This document shows positions 1 through 9,400 of a stretch of 64,000 nucleotides of DNA, piece after piece (the stretch's first letter is position 1; every line of letters starts with the position of its first letter). The stretch covers positions 992,001-1,056,000 of the forward strand of contig NZ_VTRU01000001.1 in the NCBI RefSeq assembly GCF_008274625.1. The letters are read 5' to 3'. The notes beneath the pieces were generated by a model, which worked only from the letters and a program-made list of their open reading frames with translations, ran no database searches and had not been told where the DNA came from. The position numbers were made by a program, and so were the translations under genes. This stretch comes from Chryseobacterium panacisoli. Its GTDB lineage: Bacteria > Bacteroidota > Bacteroidia > Flavobacteriales > Weeksellaceae.

Positions 1-481
1 CTGGAAATCCTTGCCCCATTTTGCTGTTGACTTAATTACAGTTATCAATCCAAAATATCACCTGAACAACTGAAGAAATCACAAAACTGGACAAGTTAAG
101 TTCATACTTTAGGCTATCCGCAATACGGTTAAAGGATATAAGTAGCATAAAAAACTATTAATCAGACACATACAACAACACCTTTTCAATATCAGCAATA
201 AAAGTATTTGAATAGTTGCCTGTCAAGTCCACAAAAAAATATCGTCACTTTAAACAAGTGGCGATATTTTTTATTCGTTAATAGCTCTTTATATGTTTCA
301 ATTTAGGAAACAAAAAATGTTATTCAAGCAATTTATACCAGATCTGATATTTGCCGCTCTTACGGTAATACAACACAAACCCACAATCACAAGACTTTCA
401 TCCTCTGACTGTGGGATTGGCTTTATCTTACATAATAAGAAGTTTTTAATCTATATTCCGTAGAATAATTATTATATTTTC
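1..481. other. Left-edge stretch without a convincing gene
   Basis: No complete gene is visible. Frames 1 and 2 of the plus strand carry short open stretches ending near positions 102 and 73, which could be the tail of a gene that begins left of the window, but nothing recognisable is encoded. The rest holds a strong hairpin at 233-272 and a weaker one at 380-415 (arms CCCACAATCA and TGACTGTGGG), both downstream of the minus-strand long fibre gene. Confidence 0.4.
233..272 (-). terminator. Rho-independent terminator-like hairpin
   Basis: Arms ATATCGTCACTT and AAGTGGCGATAT flank a TAAAC loop, with A/T runs on both sides. It lies about 210 bases past the stop codon of the minus-strand long fibre gene, so it probably ends the fibre cassette A transcript. 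Confidence 0.7.
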
Positions 482-3073
482 TTACCAGATAAACTTACAG
501 CTCTGTTCCTGTTCTGCAATTATTCTTCGTGATTTTGTCACATACAACCTAAGGAAACAATTTGGGCTGATATTATATATTCTTTTGCCGTATACATCAA
601 CTCCCATGGTACCTCCATTGTCAAAGTTATAAATAACGATCTGCTGTTTCGGATAGATTTCTTTGAAATTGACCACCATTTTAATCTGTTCTCCAATAAC
701 ATGGATAAGCCTGTTTCTATCATCTATGCTAAGATTGCTGGAAGAGAATTCATATTCATGCGGATCTAATCTAACGGCATAATTCTTAGGATCAGATTGA
801 TCATTAACAATTTCATCTCTGAGACTCGATGTTCTGCCATTAGGAATAAACATTGTATCCGGGTTTTCATCCTCAGATTTAAAATTTTCACTGGCTTTTA
901 CAGACCCTTCTACAGTTAACTTATCACCCCCATTTGCCTCTCTTCCCATTCCGAAGTGACTCAACTCCGTATGAAAATTTAAACCTCCAAACCCATTATA
1001 TTCAGAACCATAAGAATAATATTCGTTTCGTTTCGTAGCTAACAATCTTTTCTGATGAATATCTACAATACCTGACTCAGCACTATTCAGGTGGTTATCT
1101 GAAATTACTAAACCTGATCCGGTATTTACTGTAAAGTCCGAATTTAGCTGTAATCCGTACTGAGCCATATAATTCCATTGCTGAATATTTGTTTCAGTAA
1201 AATCTGCCTCTGTCCAGAATTTATACCATGGTGTCGTCCAGCTTCCATCAATCCCTTTTCTTATTTTCAGCATGGGAACGCCGGAACCATTGATCCCATT
1301 CTGATTGGCAAATGCCAACTGATAGGACGAATCCCCTGTAGAAGCAGTAGTACCATCCCAGGGAGCATAGGTCATGATCCCTGCATAATTTCCAGACGCT
1401 CCCAAGCCGGCACTGTTAGATTTAGCAAAATCAAATCTTACTCTTTTAGGCGTAGAATTGGGTGCAATATCATCTGCATTTCTTGATCCGTCTCTTGATG
1501 TTACAAAATAATTTGTAAGACTGACAGAATTGTTACCGCTAATGGTTAATTGTTGCCCGTTTTCATTTTCAGGAGTAGCACTTAATGCAATCTGGTTCTT
1601 GTTTACAGCATGGTTTCCTAACGTTCCGTTTGGAATCACAGGACTGTTGGTAAATGTTTTTGTATCACTTATTGTTTCAACTCCATTTTTTCCAACAAAT
1701 AAATTTAAAGATTCATTTTTTGTATAATAATTAGATAAGGTAGCATTCGAAAGATATCCTGCATTGGCATGATTTCCCCAATTAAATGCGGTATTCCAGT
1801 TGTTTATATTTGCTGCAGAAAAATCATTTGAATCCCAATCTTTTGTCCAGGGATACCAGGTTCCACTGAAATAGTATCTCCTGTACACATCATTGTTATT
1901 AGCATAGGTAGTATATTCCTGAACTATATGTGTTGATGTATAATAAACTCTTAATTGACCTGCTAAACCTATAGGATAATTATTTGCAGAAGTTGCATTT
2001 GCATTTCCTGTCTGAACCCACCATCCTGTAGAAGTAATGCTATTTAAATCTACTGTAGGACCTAATATACCCTTGTAAAGAAAACCTGTATTGTATGCTG
2101 ATATCCAATCAGAAGAAGTTCCGTCATTTAGTGTTGTAATTCTACCTGTATTATTAATTTTTACAACCTCAGTTAATGTCGGAATTTCCCCATTTGTACC
2201 CGTAGCACTCCCATAATTAAATGAAAAATTTTTATGGTTATTCACTGTAAGTCCCCATGAACTTAATGATCCTCTTGGCTGAGTAAAATCAGTGCCATTA
2301 AATTGTAAATTTTGTCCTAACCACACCCCATAACCATGGGTCGTATTCGCCAGATTAGTATGGAAAATAGTTGACCCCGCTGCCGTTTGACTGCCAAATA
2401 ACAGATTATAGGCATCTACAAACTGAGTGTTATTAGCATTGATCACTACCTGACCTGCACTTGTTGAATCTCCCTGAGGTCTCAAATAAACGATTCCTGA
2501 AGTTCCATCTCCTGAAATTAATGTAAATGCGGAACCTGTTCTGATTCTGTTTACTCCCTGTCTTTGAACCTGAAGTTCACCCGCCGTACTGTTTATAGTT
2601 CCTGCTACCCCTATATTTCCGGATGTATAGCTATTTCCGGAAACATGAAGCCTATACCCATCCAGTGGTAATGATGATCCATTTAATCCAATTCCTACCC
2701 TCTGATCTGATGTCCAAAGCAGTGCCTTAGTAGCATTGTAAGTTGTTGCACCGAAATAACCATACGACATTTTTACTGTCCCATCCGCCTCTACAGCTCC
2801 AAACCACGCAACAGTATCCACTACGCCATTAGAACCTGCTAACTGTAAAATATCTCTTGAAAATCCGGTTGCTGCCGTTACCGCAGATAAATCTTTTCTT
2901 ATTGTACTACCACTGGAATGATTCAATGTAAGGGCACCGCTCATCGTGTCTCCTGATTTATTAACATAAGCATTGTTATCCAGGGAACCATCCGCTTTTA
3001 AAAACTGGGCAGCAGTGCCGCCCGTTACTTTATAGCCTTTTGAGGTGTTATAATATGCGTATTTTACATCCAT
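482..3073 (-). CDS. Long tail-fibre protein, cassette A (863 aa)
   Basis: Predicted receptor-binding fibre of the contractile particle. The N-terminus (MDVKYAYYNTSKGYKVTGG) matches the start of the short fibre directly upstream, which suggests a common attachment or trimerisation motif. The middle is rich in Asn, Thr, Ser and Gly, like trimeric phage tail fibres. Two segments resemble pyocin-knob repeats (around TWYPWTKDWDSNDF and WTTPWYKFWTEADF), a beta-rich module known from R-pyocin and phage fibres. The last 200 residues resemble the end of the 1579-residue fibre of cassette B (shared core NFKSE..PxTxFIPxG). It starts 1 base after the upstream stop, so it is translated as the third gene of an adapter, short fibre, long fibre set. 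The ligand is unknown. Confidence 0.75.
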   Translation of the reverse strand: MDVKYAYYNTSKGYKVTGGTAAQFLKADGSLDNNAYVNKSGDTMSGALTLNHSSGSTIRKDLSAVTAATGFSRDILQLAGSNGVVDTVAWFGAVEADGTVKMSYGYFGATTYNATKALLWTSDQRVGIGLNGSSLPLDGYRLHVSGNSYTSGNIGVAGTINSTAGELQVQRQGVNRIRTGSAFTLISGDGTSGIVYLRPQGDSTSAGQVVINANNTQFVDAYNLLFGSQTAAGSTIFHTNLANTTHGYGVWLGQNLQFNGTDFTQPRGSLSSWGLTVNNHKNFSFNYGSATGTNGEIPTLTEVVKINNTGRITTLNDGTSSDWISAYNTGFLYKGILGPTVDLNSITSTGWWVQTGNANATSANNYPIGLAGQLRVYYTSTHIVQEYTTYANNNDVYRRYYFSGTWYPWTKDWDSNDFSAANINNWNTAFNWGNHANAGYLSNATLSNYYTKNESLNLFVGKNGVETISDTKTFTNSPVIPNGTLGNHAVNKNQIALSATPENENGQQLTISGNNSVSLTNYFVTSRDGSRNADDIAPNSTPKRVRFDFAKSNSAGLGASGNYAGIMTYAPWDGTTASTGDSSYQLAFANQNGINGSGVPMLKIRKGIDGSWTTPWYKFWTEADFTETNIQQWNYMAQYGLQLNSDFTVNTGSGLVISDNHLNSAESGIVDIHQKRLLATKRNEYYSYGSEYNGFGGLNFHTELSHFGMGREANGGDKLTVEGSVKASENFKSEDENPDTMFIPNGRTSSLRDEIVNDQSDPKNYAVRLDPHEYEFSSSNLSIDDRNRLIHVIGEQIKMVVNFKEIYPKQQIVIYNFDNGGTMGVDVYGKRIYNISPNCFLRLYVTKSRRIIAEQEQSCKFIW

Positions 3074-3074
3074 G

Positions 3075-4493
3075 TTAAATATCTTTACGCGTTACTGTTA
3101 TAGATACAGCATTAGGTAAAGCAGAGTCAAATTCAACATCTATTTTATTTGGATCGGTTAATTTTATTCTGCCATCGATTTTGTAAAACGTTACTGTATC
3201 ATACATGGCTACATCTATATTTCTGGTCCCTAAATTGTGTACCACACCTCCTGTCCCGGAAATAGAGGTCGTGTATGACTTTACATTATTACTTCCGGCA
3301 ATTACTCTACCTTTAGCATCAACGGTCACCTCATCATAAGTCCCGGCAGTTACTCCTGTTGCAGCTAATGTCAACCCTGACGTAACATTGGCAGAACCGT
3401 CAAAAGTTGCACTCCAAGTAGCGTCACCTGAAGCAGAAATTGTTCTCGGTGTTGTCAGTTTTGCAGCTGATCCGGTTGTATTGACTGCTGCAGTTCCAGT
3501 TAATAATGTCGCAGGAACAGCAGTAATAGGGACTGTTACATTTCCAGAACCGTCAATATTTTGTGCTGTTGCAGTAACTCCGGAAAGTGTAATCGTTCGT
3601 ACTGTAGTCCATTTTGTAGCGGAAAGAACATTTTTCGCTGCATCTGCCGTATTATCGGCATTCCCTAAGCCTACATGAGATTTGTTTAAGACTACAACCC
3701 CGGTTAATCCATTTACAGAATCTACAGCTCCGGAAGTGATATAAACGAACGTTGTTCCCGTCCAACGGTAAGTTTTGTTGGTATCAAGGGATACATAAAT
3801 TTTACCTGTCTCACCAGTGATAAGCGTAGTATAAGACGCTTCTTTATAAAACTTTCCGTCAGCAGTTTTATAATATCCCTCCAAAACATCATCCACATAT
3901 GATGGCAATTGAGATGCAGGCACCAGTCCTGATGCATCCAGTGCAGCAACCCCATTCGCAGCTCCTTTTTGTGATAACGGAATATAGTTCGCTAAATCCG
4001 ATGTAGTGGGCATAGAGCCCAGAGACACTGTTATTCCGTTGGTCGTCTGGCTAATTCCCGTAACGACATTTCCTGTACCTGAAGTAGTGACCGGTAAAGA
4101 AAATGAAGTGCCTGTCAATGTCAAACCACTACCTGCGCTGTAGGTTGTATCGGTAGAAACTAACGTAATTGTATTTCCGGTCTGGTTAACCGCCATATTA
4201 GCACCTGCTGCAAGGGTAACATCTCCGGAAACCAAAGATCCGGATGCACCGCCTTTCAGACGGGTAATGGTATCTGGTGTTGTAAATGATCTGTTTGCTG
4301 ACAGATCATAGGCTGTACCGTTAATTGTTAAAGTACGTGTTTTAGGCACATAGTCTAACGGATTTAAATTTCCATCATGCCAAAAAGAATTGATTGCCCT
4401 TGTTCCGCCGCCGGCAGTTAAAATATCATTGTCTGTTTTCCCTTCTATTTTATACCCTACCGAACTTCTGTAATAAGCGTATTTAATGTCCAT
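3075..4493 (-). CDS. Short tail-fibre protein, cassette A (472 aa)
   Basis: Fibre-like protein in the middle of cassette A. It opens with MDIKYAYYRSSVGYKIEG, nearly the same motif that opens the following long fibre. The body is made of low-complexity Thr/Gly/Ala/Val beta-type repeats, with a segment GVAALDASGLVPASQLPSY that is common in phage tail fibres. The C-terminal ~65 residues (from about VVHNLGTRNIDVAMYDTVTF) form a small beta module that also ends the adapter gene upstream and the corresponding proteins of cassette B. The gene is 2 bases from each neighbour, which indicates translational coupling. Assignment as a fibre rests on composition and context; the binding target cannot be read from the sequence. 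Confidence 0.7.
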   Translation of the reverse strand: MDIKYAYYRSSVGYKIEGKTDNDILTAGGGTRAINSFWHDGNLNPLDYVPKTRTLTINGTAYDLSANRSFTTPDTITRLKGGASGSLVSGDVTLAAGANMAVNQTGNTITLVSTDTTYSAGSGLTLTGTSFSLPVTTSGTGNVVTGISQTTNGITVSLGSMPTTSDLANYIPLSQKGAANGVAALDASGLVPASQLPSYVDDVLEGYYKTADGKFYKEASYTTLITGETGKIYVSLDTNKTYRWTGTTFVYITSGAVDSVNGLTGVVVLNKSHVGLGNADNTADAAKNVLSATKWTTVRTITLSGVTATAQNIDGSGNVTVPITAVPATLLTGTAAVNTTGSAAKLTTPRTISASGDATWSATFDGSANVTSGLTLAATGVTAGTYDEVTVDAKGRVIAGSNNVKSYTTSISGTGGVVHNLGTRNIDVAMYDTVTFYKIDGRIKLTDPNKIDVEFDSALPNAVSITVTRKDI

Positions 4494-4495
4494 AA

Positions 4496-5347
4496 TTATA
4501 TTTTTTTAATTGTTAACTGAATTATATTGGGTGGCACTGAATCGAATAGCACTTCAATATTATTATTGTCTATTCTTCTCACCTTAATGGGGATTGTAAA
4601 CATTGTAACTGTGTCATAAGCATCAATCACAAAACTTAGTGTATCAAGATCATGTTTTATCCTGGAGTCTCCCCTAACTCTCTCTTCATGCTTTATTTTT
4701 TCGGCATTGGCCGCATCTTCGATATTTTTAATTTTATCATACACCAAATCATTAAACTGATTTTGGTAAGTAATTGCGCCCCAGTTTGAATAAATGCCGA
4801 TAAGGTTGATTTTATCATCTGAAATATTTCGGATAACAGCTTCTTTAAGCAATTCTATCTGTTCCCTGTTTTCTTTAATATAGTCTACGACTTCCTGAAG
4901 CTCATCAAGATTGGCGTCATTAGAGGCTAATATTTCGTTAATTGTCGCAATATGTTCAAGCAGTTCATTATCCTTTGCCTGAAATACATTGACAATTTCC
5001 CCAATCTGCTCTTTTGTAAAGACGTTTCCGGTCTCTTCACTCCCATCTATAGTAGCGACAAATTTTATTTTTAATTTTTCTTTCCATTCCTCTACATTAA
5101 TATCCGTAAGATTGGATGCATTACGTTTTGCCAGCACTGAACTATGTGCGTTCTCATCTTCCAGATGATTGGTGAAAGTTGTGGTAGACAGCGTTTGTTG
5201 AAAAGCTTCATGTAAGCCCATCACTTCATCCATTTTGATTTTTTCATCTAAATGGCGGAATGAAGAAAAGGTCTGCTTAAATTGATACTCTGTAGGAATA
5301 TCACCTTTTTCAAACCAACTGAAAATTATATTTAATGGTGTACTCAT
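4496..5347 (-). CDS. Fibre adapter protein with baseplate-docking motif, cassette A (283 aa)
   Basis: First gene of fibre cassette A. The N-terminus (MSTPLNIIFSWFEKGDIPTE) carries a motif of the form F-E-x-G-x-x-P-T-E-x-Q-F. It is shared with four other proteins in this window, and I infer it docks fibres to the baseplate or to each other. The middle (about residues 45-170) has an NAHS..LA..NASNLT segment and helical coiled-coil-like sequence (LDELQEVVDYIKENREQIE). The C-terminal ~55 residues (HDLDTLSFVIDAYDTVTMF) match the terminal module of the short fibre. It is paralogous over its length to the 280-residue protein at 12253-13095. Its leader contains a sequence like that upstream of the cassette B adapter (GATAAAATTGA-type), followed further out by two intergenic repeats. 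Confidence 0.65.
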   Translation of the reverse strand: MSTPLNIIFSWFEKGDIPTEYQFKQTFSSFRHLDEKIKMDEVMGLHEAFQQTLSTTTFTNHLEDENAHSSVLAKRNASNLTDINVEEWKEKLKIKFVATIDGSEETGNVFTKEQIGEIVNVFQAKDNELLEHIATINEILASNDANLDELQEVVDYIKENREQIELLKEAVIRNISDDKINLIGIYSNWGAITYQNQFNDLVYDKIKNIEDAANAEKIKHEERVRGDSRIKHDLDTLSFVIDAYDTVTMFTIPIKVRRIDNNNIEVLFDSVPPNIIQLTIKKI

Positions 5348-5550
5348 CTTGATTATTGAAAATTAGTTTTTGATAAAATTGACAGTTAAGGAAACCTATA
5401 TTATTTCTAGGCTGATTACTTTGAATGGAATTCTACATTTTTTGAGCGATTTTTGATTCACTCTTCTTTTATACCCCTGTCAATTGGTGGATTACCTGTA
5501 TGTCATCAGCAAGAAAACTATGCATTCTGTTGATGTTTATATTTACATTC

Positions 5551-5625
5551 TTCAGAGCTCAAATTTCATTTTTCTTTTGCTCTTATAAAAGTTTTTTGGC
5601 CTTCCCATTCTGTAGTTGCAGTAAA
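5551..5625 (-). repeat. Fibre-associated intergenic repeat, copy R1
   Basis: One of at least eight ~70-bp copies that lie upstream (in the minus sense) of fibre-type genes. Read on the minus strand, the hallmark is TACTGCAACTACAGAATG followed by a GGCCAAAAAACTTT-like core and a run ending in AAATTTGAGC. One minus-strand frame reads LLQLQNGKAKKLL before a stop. Confidence 0.7.
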
Positions 5626-5667
5626 CTTTGTTTTTCCGAACGAAATAATATTGCTCTGTAATCACAT

Positions 5668-5740
5668 GTTCAAAATTCACTTTTTTTAAACTCCTGTGAA
5701 AGTTTTTGCGCCTCTCCATTCTGTAGCTGCAGTAAACTTA
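5668..5740 (-). repeat. Fibre-associated intergenic repeat, copy R2
   Basis: Tandem partner of R1. On the minus strand it encodes LLQLQNGEAQKLSQEFKKSE before a stop. The frame stays open upstream to about 5822 without an ATG, giving roughly 50 codons. This looks like the decayed end of a small gene rather than a pure regulatory site. Confidence 0.7.
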
Positions 5741-5886
5741 TGGTTTCAACAAACTCAAACGAACCGAATGATTTATAAAATGTTTGAAATAATCTTGCCT
5801 TGGTCACAAACAGCCTTAATTTTTATAAAAACAGGAACTTTTAAAAGAAAATGCTAAATATTCCGTTTAATTCTTAAATTTGGCTA

Positions 5887-6336
5887 ATGCAAAAGTATCT
5901 TTACCTCATCATTACATTATTATCTCTTACCAGCTGCTATACTTACCAGGTAAAAAAGCAGCCGGATCCAGCAACCGACAATAAGCAGGGTCAAAAAAAG
6001 ACGCCCGAATTAGCTAATAATGCCTCAACGCAGCTCCAAAATGTAACAGCTCAACCGCCTGCTGCTCCGATTAATATTCAGGAGAAACTTGCTCCTAACA
6101 AAAATGTTAAAATTGATGTTGATGGAAAGAGCTATAAAATAATAGTTGACAGATGGGAAAGCGACAGTCTGGTTGCACATCCTGTTCATAATCCTAAAAA
6201 AATTCTGAAATTTCATAAGAACCAGATCAATAGTGAAAAAATTGCAGAAAAACGCTTTTCACAACCGATAGCTGATATCATTACGGTTACTGTTTATGCC
6301 GGAATCGGTGTTTTAATATGGGCGCTTGTTCACTAA
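5887..6336 (+). CDS. Small lipoprotein with C-terminal membrane segment (149 aa)
   Basis: The N-terminus is a signal peptide ending in a lipobox (LTSC, Cys17), so the mature protein should be lipid-anchored. A Pro/Gln/Asn-rich linker follows (about residues 20-70), then a compact domain around DGKSYKIIVDRWESDSL. The last ~22 residues form a hydrophobic helix (IADIITVTVYAGIGVLIWAL). It lies on the plus strand between the two minus-strand fibre cassettes, with a bidirectional hairpin terminator after it. A TAAATTTG element at 5875-5882 fits the Bacteroidetes -7 consensus but sits so close to the start codon that the message would be nearly leaderless. Proteins of this kind seem common in Flavobacteriia. 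Function is unknown, and a link to the injection system is not shown. Confidence 0.7.
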   Translation: MQKYLYLIITLLSLTSCYTYQVKKQPDPATDNKQGQKKTPELANNASTQLQNVTAQPPAAPINIQEKLAPNKNVKIDVDGKSYKIIVDRWESDSLVAHPVHNPKKILKFHKNQINSEKIAEKRFSQPIADIITVTVYAGIGVLIWALVH

Positions 6337-6424
6337 TAGTGCCACATTTATTTGATAAATGACGGTAATAGTCTTTTAACCTATAAAGTGTCTGAAGATA
6401 ATCCCCGCCTAATCACGAACAGGC

Positions 6425-6458
6425 AAATGACGCCACTTTAAGATAGGTGACGTCATTT
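6425..6458. terminator. Bidirectional terminator hairpin between convergent genes
   Basis: Arms AAATGACGCCAC and GTGACGTCATTT (one mismatch) lie between the end of the plus-strand lipoprotein gene and the end of the minus-strand 1579-residue fibre gene, with T-rich flanks on both sides. Confidence 0.75.
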
Positions 6459-6482
6459 TATATTAGTTATGACTCATCATTT

Positions 6483-9400
6483 TTAAAACATTTGATTTTC
6501 TGCATATTTATAAACTGTCTTTTCATCCCAGACAAACAACTGAATAGAGGTATATGGTGGTATTTTATAAGAATAGCCTGCGCTTTCTATATCAAATCCC
6601 TGCCCATAACTATCACTAGCATTGATTACCAATATTCTTTGACCTCTAAAACATTTTCCTAATACAAAGTGCTCTCCATATACACATCTGATCACCAACA
6701 TTCTATTATCAGAATCATAATATTGAACTCCCGGCTGCTGCTCAATCATACGATGAGATAATCTCATTCTGGAATCTTCATTGGTAATCTCATCATCAAG
6801 AAATGCTAAACTTCCGTCCGGGATAAATAAAGTATTAGGTTTTTCAGATTCGGATTTAAAGTTTTTAATAGCCTTTACCGAGCCTGAAACCTGTACTTTA
6901 TCGGCATCATTGGCATCTGTTCCTATACCAATATTTCTGTTCCCTCTATTGAAGTTAATACCTTCCCAGCCATCATATCTGCTTGAATATTTATAATACT
7001 CATCTTTTAACACAGCTAAGTAGAATTCATCATTTTCATTATAGATACCAGATTCTCCACCATGATAATCATCAACAACCATTAATGCATTACCTGTATT
7101 GTTAGTAAAATGCTGGTTTACGATAACACCATTACTAGACATATAGTTCCAGTTATTAATATGACCCTGGGAGAAATTCAAATCACTCCAAACAGTTCTC
7201 CAAGGCTGCCATCCTGTATCTCCTGAACCGGAATTGCTTCCTCTGAATTTCATTCCATTACCCGCCCTGTCAATAGTTAACTGTTGTCTGCCATCAGCTG
7301 AGTTTAGATTTAAAGTAGTAGTATAATTAAACCCGGAAGATGGGGCTTCCTGTCTATAAATTCCAGATTCGGAAACCAGGTTTAAATTAGCAACATACTT
7401 TAAATCTTTAAACTTATCATTCCAATTACTTATCATTGTAGTGGTAAGATTACCAGCATCCCAAATTGTATTTCCCTGAAATGTTGGTCTTGATCTTACA
7501 TGATTAACAGCACCATAACTATCAACAGTCATCGCTATCTGAGGCCCTGCTGCAAACGAATTAGTTGTTGCAAAAGCCATAGATGTACCATTTCCGTCAT
7601 TACTTCTTACATATATACCGGCTTGCGTTCCACTATTAGAGGAAAACCCGATGGATGCTGTATATTGATTATCAGTATTTGAACCGCTTTCAGTTTCTAC
7701 TAAGAAAGAATACTCAGCTGATGTACTGGTATTACCCCAGCCTGTGCCTGTATTTTTTGCTCTTCCTTTAATAGTTTTAAGCCCAGTAATATCTTGTTGA
7801 CCATCGACATTAACAAATTTACCGGAAGCCCAATTTTGTGTTGCTAAAAATACGTAGCCATCTGTTTTATGATATATATATGGTGCACCAGATGATAAAC
7901 CACTTGAAAACCCTAAAGTTTGAGCATTTTCTGCAGAATTAACTTTAGCATCAGGGTTGAAATTATTATTGGTCCAAAGCGCTTCTCCATCTGACAACAA
8001 AGGAATATTACCTTTTTTCGTCATGGTATTTGTATTGATCGCCTGCCAATACTCTAAATGATTGCTGAATAAAGGAAAATCTATTCTATGGTACCATGTA
8101 TTATTTCCTGCAATGTGTAAAGAGTTACCATAAGTAGTTGGAAATCCAGTACCTGAAGCCCAATCTGTAACACTTAAAGGATAATCTGTTTTTACCGCAG
8201 CTGCATCCTGATGATTACCTCTTTTCGCTAAGTATTCTGCGGGATTAAAATTGTTAGTCGTCCACGGAACGCCACCCTGAATTCTAACAACACCATTGTC
8301 TGAATTTAATAATAAATCACCATCATTTACCGCTCTGACTACAAAATTGTCTCCAGTTCCACCCCATGTGGCAGAACCTCCATCAGCTCCAATATACGCT
8401 ATATCTTTTGCCCCATCATACTTTTGCCAGGTCAAATAATTCCCTGTTTGTGCAGTACTTTTCCACTTCCCCAGCATAGCTGAAGACTCTATATTTAAAG
8501 CACCTGTCATAGTACCGCCATCTTTTCTGAGATAGTTTCCTAACTCTGAAGATGACACAAAATCTGCTGCTAATCTATGACCGCCGCCCGCAGTTAAAAG
8601 ATAGTTATCATTATAGCCAATTTTATTAAAACCTTTTGATGAAACCTGGCCAGCATCAGTGAATTCTATACCATTACTTAAATCCCAATCTTCCGCATTA
8701 TTTGAAGCAGAAGGAGCCAATATTAAGTTGTTATTTGTAGGTTTCTGAATGGACCAGGATTTATAGGAACTATTTTTTAGTTTGAAAGGTATTCTGTTGT
8801 AATAGGATTTTGCTGCAGAGATAATTTCATCCGTATTCCTTGTCTGATAATCACTTGGCTTGAAATTTACATTGTCCCAGGCTCTTCTCCATAGAGTCCA
8901 GTTGCCATTATGCCCGCTTCTATAAACTAATTCTCCTGCATCTGCACTCGTATCATTATATTTTACCTGTAATTGTGCTGTGGTATCCTGAGCCCCCATA
9001 TGCAACATAGGACTGTATAAATGCTGAACTCCTCCTGCATTATTGTTGGCTCTATAAACTCCGGAACTGGAATAGCCTCCAAGACTGTTGAAGTTATCAT
9101 TAAACTGAACTGCTTTAGGGATATAGCTGCTGTCTGCAAAATTAGTTAACCAACTTCTTGTAGCTACAACATCAGAAGGTAGTGTAATGATATTGGCAGG
9201 ATATAAGTCAAAGTTAGGTTCTAGCGCATGAGACCATCCTACATTCCAATCATTATTATAGTTTCCATATTTAACTTCCACTTTAGCAACTTCAAATGAT
9301 AAATATCCATTCCAAAATGTGTTCGCCTCTCCTAATAAAATACTGACATATCCGTCAGTTCCTATCCCAATTCTTGCGGTAGTTGTAGGAAAATTATCTG